From Phycisphaerae bacterium (GTDB taxonomy: Bacteria > Planctomycetota > Phycisphaerae > UBA1845 > PWPN01): a stretch of 64,000 nucleotides of DNA. Location: the NCBI GenBank assembly GCA_030372985.1, contig JAUCQB010000256.1:58066-122065 (forward strand), written 5' to 3'. Position 1 is the stretch's first letter. Each line of letters begins with the position of its first letter. The position numbers and the translations under genes were made by a program. The notes below the pieces were generated by a model that was not told where the DNA came from, did not search any database, and was given only the letters and a program-made list of their open reading frames with translations. Shown here one piece after another: positions 29,581 to 38,942 of this stretch.

Positions 29581-30918
29581 TCACTGCTTGCTCAAGGCGC
29601 TGACAAGACCGTTGATGTCTTCTTGAGTGCGTTTCTCCGTACAGGCGACCATGAAGCAGTCGGCCAGTTCGGGGTACCATTGTCCCAGCGGGATGCCGGC
29701 GAGGATACCCTTCTTGCGGCACTGCTCGAGCACCCTTGGCACCTCACGCCGAGTCTGAACGACGAATTCCTTGAAGAACGGCGACGCGAATCGGATTCGG
29801 AAGCCGTCGATTGCCGCAATGGCCTGGGCGGCATGATGGGCCTTTTCCAGGCAGAGCCGGGCGATGCGTGCCATCCCGCGCGAGCCCACAGCGCTCAGGT
29901 AAATGGCCGCACGGATGGCCAACAGGCCTTGGTTGGTGCAGATGTTGCTGGTTGCCCGCTCGCGGCGGATGTGCTGCTCTCGCGTTTGCAGCGTCAAGCA
30001 GTAGGCGCGTCGGCCGCTGAGATCGGTGGTCGCGCCGACCAGGCGGCCGGGCAGCTTGCGCATGAATTGTTCACGGCAGGCCATGAAACCCAGAGTAGGT
30101 CCGCCAAACGACATGGGCATGCCCAGCGACTGACCGTCGCCGACGACGATGTCCGCCCCAAGTTCTTCCGGCCGCTTGAGCAGACCACAGCTCAGCGGAT
30201 CCACGGCGGCAATCACAAGTGCTCCGGCCGCGCGGGCGATCTCGGCCAGCCGGCCGAGCTGCTCGATGCAGCCGAAGAAGTTGGGAGTCTGAATGACCAC
30301 CGCGGTCGTGTCCGCGTCGATCTTGCTGCGAAACTCGTCCTCGTTCGTACGACCGTCCTGAATGCCGCAGGTGACGATCTCCATCGAGAGATCGCGAAGG
30401 TAGGTGTGCAGCGTCTCGCGAGTGTGCGGATGGACGCTCGTTGGCAGGACCACACGGCCTCGGCCGTTGATCGACCGGGCCATCAGGACCGCCTCGCTTA
30501 CCGCGCTGGCTCCCTCATAGAGCGATGAGTTCGACACATCCATGCCGGTGAGCTGGCAGATGAGCGTCTGGTACTCGTACAGCGCCTGGAGAGCGCCCTG
30601 GGACGCTTCGGCCTGGTAGGGGGTGTAGGCGGTGACGAACTCGCTCTGGGACGCCAGGGCATCAACCACTGTCGGCACGAAGTGATCATAGATTCCCGCG
30701 CCGAGGAAGCAGACTTGTCGATTGCAGGCCTGATTGCGTTCGGCCAGTCGCTCCAGATCCGCGAGCAGTTCGAGCTCGGTCAGCGGACCGGGCAGGTCCA
30801 GTGGGCGCTTGATCCGGTAACGGTCCGGGATGTCCCTGAAGAGATCTTCCACCTGCCGGGCGCTGATCGTCGCCAGCATATGCTGTACATCACGGTCTGT
30901 GAGTTGCGTGAACCTCAT
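29581..30918 (-). CDS. gcvPA: glycine dehydrogenase (decarboxylating) subunit 1
   Basis: N-terminal half of the split P protein, 445 aa. Family motifs include FLGAGIYDHFVP near 93-104, YTPYQAEASQGALQALYEYQ and GDGQSLGMPMSFGGP. It pairs with GcvPB to form the heterotetrameric P protein. It begins 15 bases after gcvH. The split-subunit arrangement is usual in Gram-positive bacteria, archaea and many anaerobes, unlike the single gcvP of E. coli. Confidence 0.96.
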   Translation of the reverse strand: MRFTQLTDRDVQHMLATISARQVEDLFRDIPDRYRIKRPLDLPGPLTELELLADLERLAERNQACNRQVCFLGAGIYDHFVPTVVDALASQSEFVTAYTPYQAEASQGALQALYEYQTLICQLTGMDVSNSSLYEGASAVSEAVLMARSINGRGRVVLPTSVHPHTRETLHTYLRDLSMEIVTCGIQDGRTNEDEFRSKIDADTTAVVIQTPNFFGCIEQLGRLAEIARAAGALVIAAVDPLSCGLLKRPEELGADIVVGDGQSLGMPMSFGGPTLGFMACREQFMRKLPGRLVGATTDLSGRRAYCLTLQTREQHIRRERATSNICTNQGLLAIRAAIYLSAVGSRGMARIARLCLEKAHHAAQAIAAIDGFRIRFASPFFKEFVVQTRREVPRVLEQCRKKGILAGIPLGQWYPELADCFMVACTEKRTQEDINGLVSALSKQ

Positions 30919-30933
30919 GATATTTGACCGACC

Positions 30934-31323
30934 TCACGAGGCTGCTGCAAGCATCTGGTCGTACGCCGACGCATCCATTAGCGCGTCGAGTTCGGCCGGG
31001 TTGGAGGCGCGAATCCTGACCATCCAGCCCTGACCGTAGGGATCATTGTTCACCAGTTCGGGGGCGTCACTGAGTGCCTGGTTGACCTCGGTGACCTCGC
31101 CGCTGACCGCGGAGTACAGTTCGCTGGTTGCTTTGACGGATTCGATCTCACCGCATGCCTGGCCGGCCTTCACCTGAGCGCCGATGGACGGAAGATCAAC
31201 GAAGGTGATGTCGGCCAACTGGTCGGTGGCGAACTGCGTGATTCCGATGGTCACGACGTTGCCCTTGAGAAGACACCATTCGTGCGTCTTCGTGTACTTG
31301 CGATCGTTCGGAGTGGAACTCAC
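30934..31323 (-). CDS. gcvH: glycine cleavage system H protein
   Basis: Lipoyl carrier of the glycine cleavage system, 129 aa, the standard length. The lipoyl-accepting Lys64 lies in GEIESVKATSELYSAVSGEV; WMVRIRASNPAELDALM is the typical C-terminal part. GTG 31323 is the start: AAGGAGG lies six bases upstream and the family's N-terminus (RKYTKTHEW) begins directly after. It lies between gcvT and gcvPA. Confidence 0.97.
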   Translation of the reverse strand: MSSTPNDRKYTKTHEWCLLKGNVVTIGITQFATDQLADITFVDLPSIGAQVKAGQACGEIESVKATSELYSAVSGEVTEVNQALSDAPELVNNDPYGQGWMVRIRASNPAELDALMDASAYDQMLAAAS

Positions 31324-31363
31324 CTTAGCCTCCTTGTATCTGCCGGCCTCGCGGCGATGGCCG

Positions 31364-32455
31364 TCAGGGGCCGGTCTTTCGCTTGTAGAACGGCAATTTG
31401 ACGATGGTGGCCTCGGCCTGCCTGCCGCCCATGTCCACTGTGAGAGGTCGGCCCTGTTGAGTGTGAGCGGCATCGACGTATGCCATGGCGATGCTGCGTT
31501 CGAGTGTGGGGGACAACGTGCCGCTCGTGACCTCGCCCACGGGGCGGTTATCGCTGAGCATTGTGGAATGCGGTCGTGCGATCCGGCGGCCGGCCAGCTC
31601 AAGGCCGACCAGCTTGCGTGAGGGGCCGGTCTGAGAGATTCGCCTCAGGGCCTCCACGCCGATGAAATCCTTGCTGAGATCGACGCACCATGACAGTCCC
31701 GCGCTGAGCGAGTCAGTGTTCTCGTGCAGTTCGTGTCCGTACAACGGCATGCCGGCCTCCAGCCGGAGCGTATCCCTGGCGCCCAATCCGGCGGGCTTGA
31801 GCGTGTGATCCTCGACGTCGGCTCCGACGAGGTGATCGCCGACGAGCCGGGCGACGTTTGCCGGGAGAATGATCTCGACTCCGTCCTCGCCGGTGTAGCC
31901 GCTGCGGAAGACCGCATAGGGGGTGAACAGATAGTCGCCGCTGCAGAAGTGGTAGCGTTTCAGATCGGCCACGGGGACCGGCAGCAGGCGACTGATCAGC
32001 CCGATGGCCAGCGGCCCCTGTATCGCGACCATCATCGTCTCTTCGGTTCGATCGGCGATCTGAACATCTCGACTGCCTGCCTGCCCGCGAAGCCACGCCA
32101 CGATTCGATCGCGATTCGAGGCATTGCAGACCATGAGCCAGTGATCCTCGAAGCGTGATACGATGACGTCGTCGAGGATTCCGCCGTCCTCCCGGCAGAC
32201 GTGGCTGTAGAGCGACTGGCCGACGGCCGCATCGCACAGTCGGCGCGTGCACACGTATTCGAGGAGCGGTTCGGCATCCGGGCCGGTCAGTTCGATTCGC
32301 CCCATGTGCGAGACGTCAAATACGGACGCGGCGGACCGGGTATGCCGATGTTCCTCGATGATGCCGGTGAACAGGAGGGGCATTTCCCAACCTGCGAAAT
32401 CGACCATCTTGGCGCCGAGACGGGTGTGGAGGTCATAGAGTGGTGTTCTTTGCAC
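31364..32455 (-). CDS. gcvT: glycine cleavage system T protein (aminomethyltransferase)
   Basis: Transfers the methylene group from aminomethyl-H protein to tetrahydrofolate, 363 aa. Family features: TPLYDLHTRLGAKMVDFAGWEMPL at the start, FDVSHMGRIEL, GYTGEDGVEI and RDTLRLEAGMPLYGHEL, with the active-site Asp of the DTLRLEAGM context present. GTG 32455 is chosen because GGAAGGA lies directly upstream and homology begins there; a TTG at 32488 would add 11 residues. It is first of the gcv genes and follows the amidohydrolase by 81 bases; no glycine riboswitch fits in that gap. Confidence 0.95.
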   Translation of the reverse strand: MQRTPLYDLHTRLGAKMVDFAGWEMPLLFTGIIEEHRHTRSAASVFDVSHMGRIELTGPDAEPLLEYVCTRRLCDAAVGQSLYSHVCREDGGILDDVIVSRFEDHWLMVCNASNRDRIVAWLRGQAGSRDVQIADRTEETMMVAIQGPLAIGLISRLLPVPVADLKRYHFCSGDYLFTPYAVFRSGYTGEDGVEIILPANVARLVGDHLVGADVEDHTLKPAGLGARDTLRLEAGMPLYGHELHENTDSLSAGLSWCVDLSKDFIGVEALRRISQTGPSRKLVGLELAGRRIARPHSTMLSDNRPVGEVTSGTLSPTLERSIAMAYVDAAHTQQGRPLTVDMGGRQAEATIVKLPFYKRKTGP

Positions 32456-32536
32456 GATTCCTTCCGTGAGAAAAGCTATCTCAAACAACGCTGTTTTTCA
32501 GTCAGTCGGTGAGCGTACCCTTGCCCGGCGAGGCTG

Positions 32537-33649
32537 TCAAACAAGGCCGGCCAGCCGGTCCGCAAGACGGATTCGCCCGGCAAGCAGTTCGCCGGCCCGA
32601 TCGAAGACGCTCTCCGGAAAACCCAGGGCGGTTTTCACGGCGATATCCTGGTCGAGCCAGGACGCCAGTCCGCGAATCACCTTGTACCGGTGACGAAGCT
32701 GAGGCCAAAAGACGATCGGAAACGGCGGGATCGGGAAATCGCTGCCGTGGACGAGCTTATGATGGATGTCCGGCATTTGGGCGAGCTTCTTGAGCCAGAC
32801 CGCTTTGTTGACCATGGTCATCCCGGCCAGATCGGCGTAGAGGGGAGCGTCGGCGAATTCGCCCGTCAGTGCCTCTAGGAGTGTACGGAGCGTCCGGGCG
32901 GAGGTCAGAGGCCATAGCGGGGGACTTGCGACGTGGGCAATGATCACAGTGGGGGTACATCGCTCTTGCCGCAGTTGCCGGAGGGTGCGAAGCCAGGGTG
33001 CAGGATCCTTGAAACGGGGATGCATGTTGCCCAGTGCCGCCTCGCAGCCGCAATGGATCAGCAGCGGAATCCCCAGCGATGCGGCGCACCGAAGGAATTC
33101 GATGGTTCTCGGGTCTTGTCCGTCGATGTTCTGGCTCAGCGGGAGCCACTTGACGAGGACGGCTCCGGCCGCCGCGACTTCCTGCAGCATGTCGACGGCG
33201 GTCTTGCGGCCATCGCGGCGATAGGGATGAATCGAAGCGCCGAAGAGGATCCGTCGAGGGTGCCGCAGCCACAGTTGGCGGGCATACGTGTTCGAGACGT
33301 ACAGGTCCGATCCGTGTTGCCACAGGTGGCGGCGCGATCCGAGCGACTGACCGTCATCGGTATGGTACTGGTCGAACGCCAGGAGGATGACGCGGTCGAT
33401 GCTTTTCGCGTTGAGAATGTGATCCAACAGAATGCGCTCGACGGTCGCGTCGAATTCCTCCTCTGAACTGCGGCTGCCGCCAAGGCCGAAATGCCAGCGG
33501 GCCAGGCGCATGAACGCGCCGTAGTACATCACGTCGGAGAAATAGGAATCACAGGGAGCATGCTTGCCGGGGGCCTCGAATGAGAACCGCCCGTCGTCGC
33601 CACAGAGACGCCGGCGCTGGCCGATGTGGCAGTGAACGTCCACTCTCAT
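32537..33649 (-). CDS. amidohydrolase-2 family metal-dependent hydrolase
   Basis: TIM-barrel metallo-hydrolase of unknown substrate, 370 aa. Metal-ligand motifs: DVHCHIG at residues 4-10 (HxH), LLIHCG near 193, IIAHVASPPLWP near 231 and VHGSDFPIPPFP near 304, where the Asp would be catalytic. No signal peptide. It lies between RNase R (20 bases) and gcvT (81 bases), all on the minus strand, so transcription may be shared. Members of this family include decarboxylases and lactonases; neither can be chosen here. Confidence 0.8.
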   Translation of the reverse strand: MRVDVHCHIGQRRRLCGDDGRFSFEAPGKHAPCDSYFSDVMYYGAFMRLARWHFGLGGSRSSEEEFDATVERILLDHILNAKSIDRVILLAFDQYHTDDGQSLGSRRHLWQHGSDLYVSNTYARQLWLRHPRRILFGASIHPYRRDGRKTAVDMLQEVAAAGAVLVKWLPLSQNIDGQDPRTIEFLRCAASLGIPLLIHCGCEAALGNMHPRFKDPAPWLRTLRQLRQERCTPTVIIAHVASPPLWPLTSARTLRTLLEALTGEFADAPLYADLAGMTMVNKAVWLKKLAQMPDIHHKLVHGSDFPIPPFPIVFWPQLRHRYKVIRGLASWLDQDIAVKTALGFPESVFDRAGELLAGRIRLADRLAGLV

Positions 33650-33669
33650 AGGATCGCAGCTTCCCTCCG

Positions 33670-35958
33670 CTATCGTCTGCGGCCTGCCTGGCGGGGCCGG
33701 CGAGAGTGCCGCTTGCGGACGGCCTTGCGATCGACTCTGCCCGCTTTTCTGCCGCGTTCGGCCCCTTCGCGTTTCTCAGCCGGAGGACGAGTGCGGCCCG
33801 CACCGGTCTTCAGCGAGTCGGCCGTCAGGACGAGGTCGAGCTCGCGAGCCGACAAGTCCACGCCGGCCAGTTGGACCTTGACCGCATCGCCGATCGCGAT
33901 TCGCCTGCGGCTTCGCTGGCCGACAACGCATCCGGAGCGGGCGTCGATATCCCACCAGTCATCGGGAAGGTCGGCAAAACGAACCAGCCCGTCCACCCGA
34001 TACTTGAGCAATTGCACGTAGACGCCGACATTGGCCACGCCGGTGACGACACCCGGCTCGACGTCGCCGACGCGCTTCTCCAGGAACCGCAGAATCTTGA
34101 CCAGCCTGAGCTCGCGCTCGGCCGCTTCGGCATGTCGTTCTGTGAAGCTGCAGTGCGCACCGAGCAGGGCCAGCTCCTCAGTGGACGGCACCCCGGACTT
34201 CCCCTGTGGCGTGTCCAGTTCGTGTTCGAGGTATTTGTTCAACAACCGATGGATGACCAGATCCGGATATCTGCGGATCGGCGATGTGAAGTGGCTGTAG
34301 TGGCGGCTGGCCAGGGCGAAATGGCCGATCGGGGCCGGCGAGTATTCCGCCTGGGCCATGGATCGCAGCACGGCCAGGTTGACAGCGAAAGCTTCGGGTT
34401 GCCCCCGTACGCTGTCGAGCACACGAATCATGTCGGGGCGTTCGAGTTGCCTGGGGACCGGCTTGCCCAGGACGCGCAGAAAACTGCTGAGCTTGTTCTG
34501 GCTTTCGGCAGGGGGCTCAGGGTGAATCCGCCGCAGGTGCGGGACGCCAAGATGGTCGAACAGCTCGGCGACCGCTTCGTTCGCTTCGACCATGAACATC
34601 TCGATGATGGTATGTGAGAACGCGGTGTCTTCAGGGACGACATCGGTCACTTCATCTTTGTCGTTCAGAACCAGTTCCACACCGGGCAGATCGAGCACAA
34701 TCATGCCCGCCGCCAGTCGACGCTTCTGGATCAGGCGGGCCAGGTGATCCATGCTCTTCAGCAAAGCCACGACCTGGGGGCTGATGCCCCGCGTCTCACC
34801 TGCCAGGATGCGGGTCACCTCGCCATAGGTCAGCCGCTTGCGGGATTGAATGACCGTGTTGGCATAGCGCTTCGTGATCCGATGCCCCTTGGCGTCGTAT
34901 TCGATGAAAACGCTCTTGGCCAGCCGGGCCTCGCCTTCCTGCAGGCTGCACAGGCCGTTACTGAGGACCTCCGGCAGCATGGGGATGACGTGCCGGGGAA
35001 AGTACACGCTGTTGCCGCGCAAGCGGGCTTCCACATCCAGCGGACGGTCGGGCCTGACGAACGCCGAGACATCGGCGATGTGTACGCCCAGTTCGTATCG
35101 CCCTCGCGCCAGCCGCCGGATGGAGATGGCGTCATCGAAGTCCTTGGCATCGTCGGGGTCGATGGTGACCACGATTTCCCGTCGGAGGTCTTCGCGTTTG
35201 CGGAGTTCGGCCTCCAGCGAGTACTCGCGCACGACGCGGCGGGCGTCCTCCGGGACCTCGGGCGGGAAGGTATGGCGGAGGTGGTACTGATGGATCGTGC
35301 TCAGCGTGTCGACGCCGGGGTCGGATCGGCGACCGAGGACCTCGACGATCACCCCGCGTCCGGCACGCGTGGCCGAGGGGAAGTCGGTCAGTTCGACCAC
35401 GATCTGGTCGCCGGCGCGGGCCCGCGTCGAGCGGACGTCGCCGACGACCACCGGGGCGTGAAGCGCGTGCCCGTCGGGGATCATGAGCCACTGTTCACCC
35501 TGCCGGATCAGCTCGCCGACGAACCGGCTCTGGCCGCGTTCGACGATGCGTGTGATCTCCCCTTCGACCAGGGTCGAGTCGCCTCGCTTGCCTCGACGGG
35601 TGATTCTGGCCTCGACGGTGTCGCCGGTGATGGCCCCGCCGGTGGCCCCCGGAGGGATGAACAAGTCGCCGTGATCGGTCGGATTGGCCGGCACCACAAA
35701 GCCGAATCCGCGCGGGTTACCGCGAAAGGCGCCGATGATGACCCCGACGGCCGAGGGCAGCATGACGCAGTTGCTGCCGCCGAGCATGACGCGGCCGGCC
35801 TTCATCAATGACTTGACCGCCGAGCGGAACTCGCCATATTCATCTTCCTGGATGCCGATGGATTGGGCGAGCCTGCGCACGCGCTGCGGCCGGTAGTCCT
35901 TGCGGCTGACATGTTGCAGGATGCGGCCGGTAAGATCGTTCGTTGTGCTGATGGTCAA
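33670..35958 (-). CDS. rnr: ribonuclease R
   Basis: 3'-5' exoribonuclease, about 762 aa. An N-terminal winged helix is followed by cold-shock domains, the RNB catalytic core (TIDPDDAKDFDDAI, with four Asp ligands, and DLVIHRLLNKYL), an S1 domain near 640-720 and an Arg/Lys-rich tail ending SRRPRQAGRRR. The start is unusual: no ATG or GTG is available near the 5' end. The TTG at 35958 directly abuts AAGGAG (no spacing), whereas the ATC two codons later sits six bases after it. Confidence 0.94.
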   Translation of the reverse strand: MTISTTNDLTGRILQHVSRKDYRPQRVRRLAQSIGIQEDEYGEFRSAVKSLMKAGRVMLGGSNCVMLPSAVGVIIGAFRGNPRGFGFVVPANPTDHGDLFIPPGATGGAITGDTVEARITRRGKRGDSTLVEGEITRIVERGQSRFVGELIRQGEQWLMIPDGHALHAPVVVGDVRSTRARAGDQIVVELTDFPSATRAGRGVIVEVLGRRSDPGVDTLSTIHQYHLRHTFPPEVPEDARRVVREYSLEAELRKREDLRREIVVTIDPDDAKDFDDAISIRRLARGRYELGVHIADVSAFVRPDRPLDVEARLRGNSVYFPRHVIPMLPEVLSNGLCSLQEGEARLAKSVFIEYDAKGHRITKRYANTVIQSRKRLTYGEVTRILAGETRGISPQVVALLKSMDHLARLIQKRRLAAGMIVLDLPGVELVLNDKDEVTDVVPEDTAFSHTIIEMFMVEANEAVAELFDHLGVPHLRRIHPEPPAESQNKLSSFLRVLGKPVPRQLERPDMIRVLDSVRGQPEAFAVNLAVLRSMAQAEYSPAPIGHFALASRHYSHFTSPIRRYPDLVIHRLLNKYLEHELDTPQGKSGVPSTEELALLGAHCSFTERHAEAAERELRLVKILRFLEKRVGDVEPGVVTGVANVGVYVQLLKYRVDGLVRFADLPDDWWDIDARSGCVVGQRSRRRIAIGDAVKVQLAGVDLSARELDLVLTADSLKTGAGRTRPPAEKREGAERGRKAGRVDRKAVRKRHSRRPRQAGRRR

Positions 35959-36094
35959 CTCCTTCAGAGGCTCAGATGCCTTCGTTATCGAAAGGTCAGC
36001 TTACAGGCAGGGGGCGAAAGCTTCAACCAGACCGACGATGACAGCCTGGTTGCGACAGCCGTCAGATGGAGGGCAGTAGCGATCTGTTGACGCT

Positions 36095-36442
36095 TCAACC
36101 CAGGCTCGGGTCGTCATTTCTGTCGGCAAGGACCCACCGGCGGACGCGTCGAACGATATCGCGGTGAAGGGCCGCAACCTGTTTCTCGGGCAGTTCCAGG
36201 ACCGCGCCGATTTCCGCGAAGGTGAGTCTTTCGCAGTACTTCAGCGTAACGATCAGACGCTCCTTCGTGGTGAGTCCCCGCAGCAGAAAGCGTTTCAGTT
36301 TTTTCCACGGCGGCGGGGTGTAGGTGATGGCTTCGAATGCGGCGGCCTGCACACCGGCCCGACGCGTTGGCGGGGTGCCTCTGGCCAATATCTCACGTCT
36401 CCTGGCGGGTGGTGATTGAAGGCCTGCATATGGCGATGCCAT
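36095..36442 (-). CDS. stand-alone sigma-70 region 4 (sigma-28-like) DNA-binding protein
   Basis: Small transcription-factor-like protein, 115 aa. The C-terminal half (about 55-110) is a sigma region 4 helix-turn-helix: LTTKERLIVTLKYCERL, then TFAEIGAVLELPEKQVAALH and RDIVRRVRRW, closest to FliA/SigD-type sigma factors. The N-terminus (about 1-50) is basic and Pro/Arg-rich, and regions 2 and 3 are absent. ATG 36442 has GGAGG six bases upstream, and a long hairpin (36460-36487) lies just before it. It could be a co-regulator that uses a partner's region 2, or a remnant of a larger sigma factor. Confidence 0.7.
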   Translation of the reverse strand: MASPYAGLQSPPARRREILARGTPPTRRAGVQAAAFEAITYTPPPWKKLKRFLLRGLTTKERLIVTLKYCERLTFAEIGAVLELPEKQVAALHRDIVRRVRRWVLADRNDDPSLG

Positions 36443-36459
36443 GGGTGACCTCCCTGCCA

Positions 36460-36487
36460 CTTGCCGCCTCACGAAGCGAGGCGCAAG
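36460..36487 (-). promoter_or_regulatory. leader hairpin in front of the region 4 protein
   Basis: CTTG-C-CGCCTC (36460-36470) pairs with GAGGCG-CAAG (36478-36487) around a seven-base loop, with one bulged base: ten base pairs in all. On the minus strand it ends about seven bases before the GGAGG ribosome site and 18 bases before the start codon of the sigma region 4 gene. Its position suits translational control or an mRNA 5' cap-like stem. Confidence 0.4.
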
Positions 36488-37166
36488 TTGACTGCGGATA
36501 CCGTCGCCTCCCTGCTCGGGTACCCCACATGGAAATGGATGGGTGTATGACAAACCGTGAAGTGATCTACTCACGGGCGACGTGACCCGGGAAAACGAAC
36601 GACCGGCCGTACTCCGTTGTGGAGCGCCGCGGAGCGACTTGTTGGACGCTGCAGTCATGGCCTCCTCCGTCGATCAACACATGCCGCACGCACAACGATT
36701 GAGAACAGGTGCTCAGATTCACCTGTTCGAGAGTCGAGATACTGGATTATCGGACAGTCTCCGTCGTGGCGTTTACCCGAAACTCAGCCGGAGGTGAGCG
36801 TTTTTCGCGCGGATGAGGGAGGGTCGCGAACGGCATCTGGTGGGGGGCGGCGATTCCGGTTGCCGGTATAGCCTGTCGAGGCTGGTGGTGCGCGCCGTGC
36901 TGGTCCGGGAGAACCCGCTTATCAGCATTGCCGTTCAGGTCGGAGGCGTGCCTGAGGGCCTGGCATATTGACCGGATCAGTGCTGACACTGCCGTCCAAG
37001 GTTGCGTTTTCAGTGGTGGCCGGCCTCCGCTCCGGCCGTTTCTCCGTACCCTGCGGCCGACCGGGCCTGTACCGCGGGTGCCTTGGAGAAGCTGTGGACT
37101 CGGCCGCTCGGATGGTCCCGGAGGCGGCGATTTCGCCTCAATTCTCAATTCGGCATTCTCGATTCT
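36488..37166. other. long intergenic region with a perfect inverted repeat and ATTCTC-type array
   Basis: About 680 bases without a recognised gene between the GxGYxYP gene and the region 4 gene. GAACAGGTG (36703-36711) and CACCTGTTC (36720-36728) form a perfect nine-base inverted repeat with an eight-base centre, like an operator or a hairpin. A degenerate ATTCTC-like run (about 37140-37174) adjoins the end of the GxGYxYP gene. The rest is GC-rich with no convincing reading frame. Confidence 0.4.
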
Positions 37167-38837
37167 TCATTCCTGAATGACATTCACGCCGACGCGCGTT
37201 TGCCGCTCGCGGCTTTGCGGGCGGTTCACGCGGTCCGGATGCTTCCTGGCAAACTCCCTGGCCGCCCAGGCCATCTCTTCAAGGGTGACAATCTTGTACT
37301 CCTTGTCGCTGAGGATTTCTGCCACCCGCACATAATCCTCAGGGCAGAAGCCGTTCTGCGCCGAGGTGTTGCCCTTGGCGTCGGGAACGGCGAACACGGT
37401 AATGAACGCCGGCTTGTAGAGGATGTCTGCGGCGGCCTTCTTGATCGCCTCGGCCATGTCCTCCGCCGTCTTCTCGCTCGGGAAGTAGTGCAGCCCACTG
37501 TATCGTAGAATCACCGGGGTGCCGGCACGCGTCATCTTCACCTGGCCGGGCCCGCACGGCAGAAGGAAAGCGTCGGTGTGCGGGCTCAACTCGGCGTAGC
37601 GCTCGTACACCGGGCGGCAGAAGTGGATCCAGCAGTCCATCGTCTGCAGGTCAGCCTTCTCCATGAACTTGTCGGTTTCACGGAAGAACTCATCGGGCTC
37701 CGGCATCCAGTTGGGGTAGGTGTAGCCCGCGCCGCTGCAGCCGCAGAAGAAGTAGTCCTTGTCGGTCATGGTGTTGTAGTAGTACTCCGCCATGGCCGGC
37801 GCGACGTCCAGCATCCGCGGCTGGAAGCCCCAATTGACGACCACCTTGCCGCGACAGGGGTCCTGCCATGCCCCGCCCTGGAAGCACATGTGGATTTTGA
37901 GTGCGTCGCCTTCCGTGGTCATGAAGGCGATGTAGTACTTGTCTTCCTCCAGAACCAGCTTCGTCTTGTCGACGTGCGACCTTTGGCGGAAGCTCTTGGC
38001 TTCGACGGGCACCTGGGCGTGAAAGCTGAGGTTCGGCGCTTCGGTGCACATGATGTAGTTGCTGTTCATCGAAGCCATCTGGCAGTAGCGGTCTTCCGGT
38101 TCGCCCCACCCATACACTCCGCAGTTGGGGCCGGCGTAGCTGTGGATCCGCCAGATCCGCTTGTTGTCCTCGGGGTATTCGCTCTTGGTGCTGCACCGGA
38201 AGATGAACGCCTTGCGGGCGACGGCCAGGTCAAGAGTGTGGATCGACATCCCCGTCCACAGGTTGTCGACGCTGTAGATCATGCCGGGCCGGCAGCGGGG
38301 CAACAGGTTGTCGATCGCGTAATCAAGGGGCTCGAATTCGTCCTTCCATCGTCCGACGAGGTCGTGGACGATCTTGAGGTCGCCATACTTGGCGGTCAGT
38401 TTCTCGGCGACGTCGGGTTTGACCGGCAGAACGTCATCCAGCCCGGCCAGAACGCAGGCCACATAGAGTGATTGCTCGACGCTCGGGTCGTGGACCACCA
38501 GCCCCTTGAAGGCCCCGCGGAACCGGTCGATCACTTCGTACATGTCGGTGAGCGTCTCGAACTCGATGCCCTTGGCCTTGACGTAGTAGTCGCGCCAGGT
38601 CTGATCGGCTGGCTTCCAGTTCCAGAACTGCGTGTCGTACATCAGCCGCGGGCCGGTGCGGTTGACCAGCCCCTGAAGGGCGTACATCATCACCTGGTTC
38701 TTCCAGCCGTTGTCCTCCAGCGCCAGATGCCCTTTGGCCCATTCTGGCTGGCCCTCCTTGTACGACGGCACCCGCCCGCCGGTGATGTTCGGGTCGATCA
38801 ACGAATCGAGATTGAACCAGACGGCCTTTTCGCTCAC
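37167..38837 (-). CDS. GxGYxYP domain protein (putative glycan-active enzyme)
   Basis: GxGYxYP family protein, 556 aa, named for the motif seen here as GCSGAGYTYPNW near residue 390. The N-terminal domain precedes it (QGLVNRTGPRLMYDTQFWNW) and a C-terminal TIM-barrel-like part follows (MDCWIHFCRPVYERYAEL). The family is thought to hold glycoside hydrolases, but activity is not established. The frame is open to 38939, but GTG 38837 is used: GGAAGGA lies eight bases upstream and the text before it does not form a signal peptide. The protein would then be cytoplasmic, whereas many relatives are exported. Confidence 0.75.
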   Translation of the reverse strand: MSEKAVWFNLDSLIDPNITGGRVPSYKEGQPEWAKGHLALEDNGWKNQVMMYALQGLVNRTGPRLMYDTQFWNWKPADQTWRDYYVKAKGIEFETLTDMYEVIDRFRGAFKGLVVHDPSVEQSLYVACVLAGLDDVLPVKPDVAEKLTAKYGDLKIVHDLVGRWKDEFEPLDYAIDNLLPRCRPGMIYSVDNLWTGMSIHTLDLAVARKAFIFRCSTKSEYPEDNKRIWRIHSYAGPNCGVYGWGEPEDRYCQMASMNSNYIMCTEAPNLSFHAQVPVEAKSFRQRSHVDKTKLVLEEDKYYIAFMTTEGDALKIHMCFQGGAWQDPCRGKVVVNWGFQPRMLDVAPAMAEYYYNTMTDKDYFFCGCSGAGYTYPNWMPEPDEFFRETDKFMEKADLQTMDCWIHFCRPVYERYAELSPHTDAFLLPCGPGQVKMTRAGTPVILRYSGLHYFPSEKTAEDMAEAIKKAAADILYKPAFITVFAVPDAKGNTSAQNGFCPEDYVRVAEILSDKEYKIVTLEEMAWAAREFARKHPDRVNRPQSRERQTRVGVNVIQE

Positions 38838-38942
38838 TGTGACAGATCCTTCCGCGACAATCGTGCTGCTGTCCTCAATCCCCGGATCAAACGGGGCTTT
38901 CGAGGCGGCTATTGTCACGATCAGACTTAACCACCGCAAGCG

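Noticed and set aside
32456..32536. A glycine riboswitch in front of gcvT.
   Set aside because: Only 81 bases separate the amidohydrolase stop from gcvT, too short for the aptamer, and no conserved aptamer text is visible.
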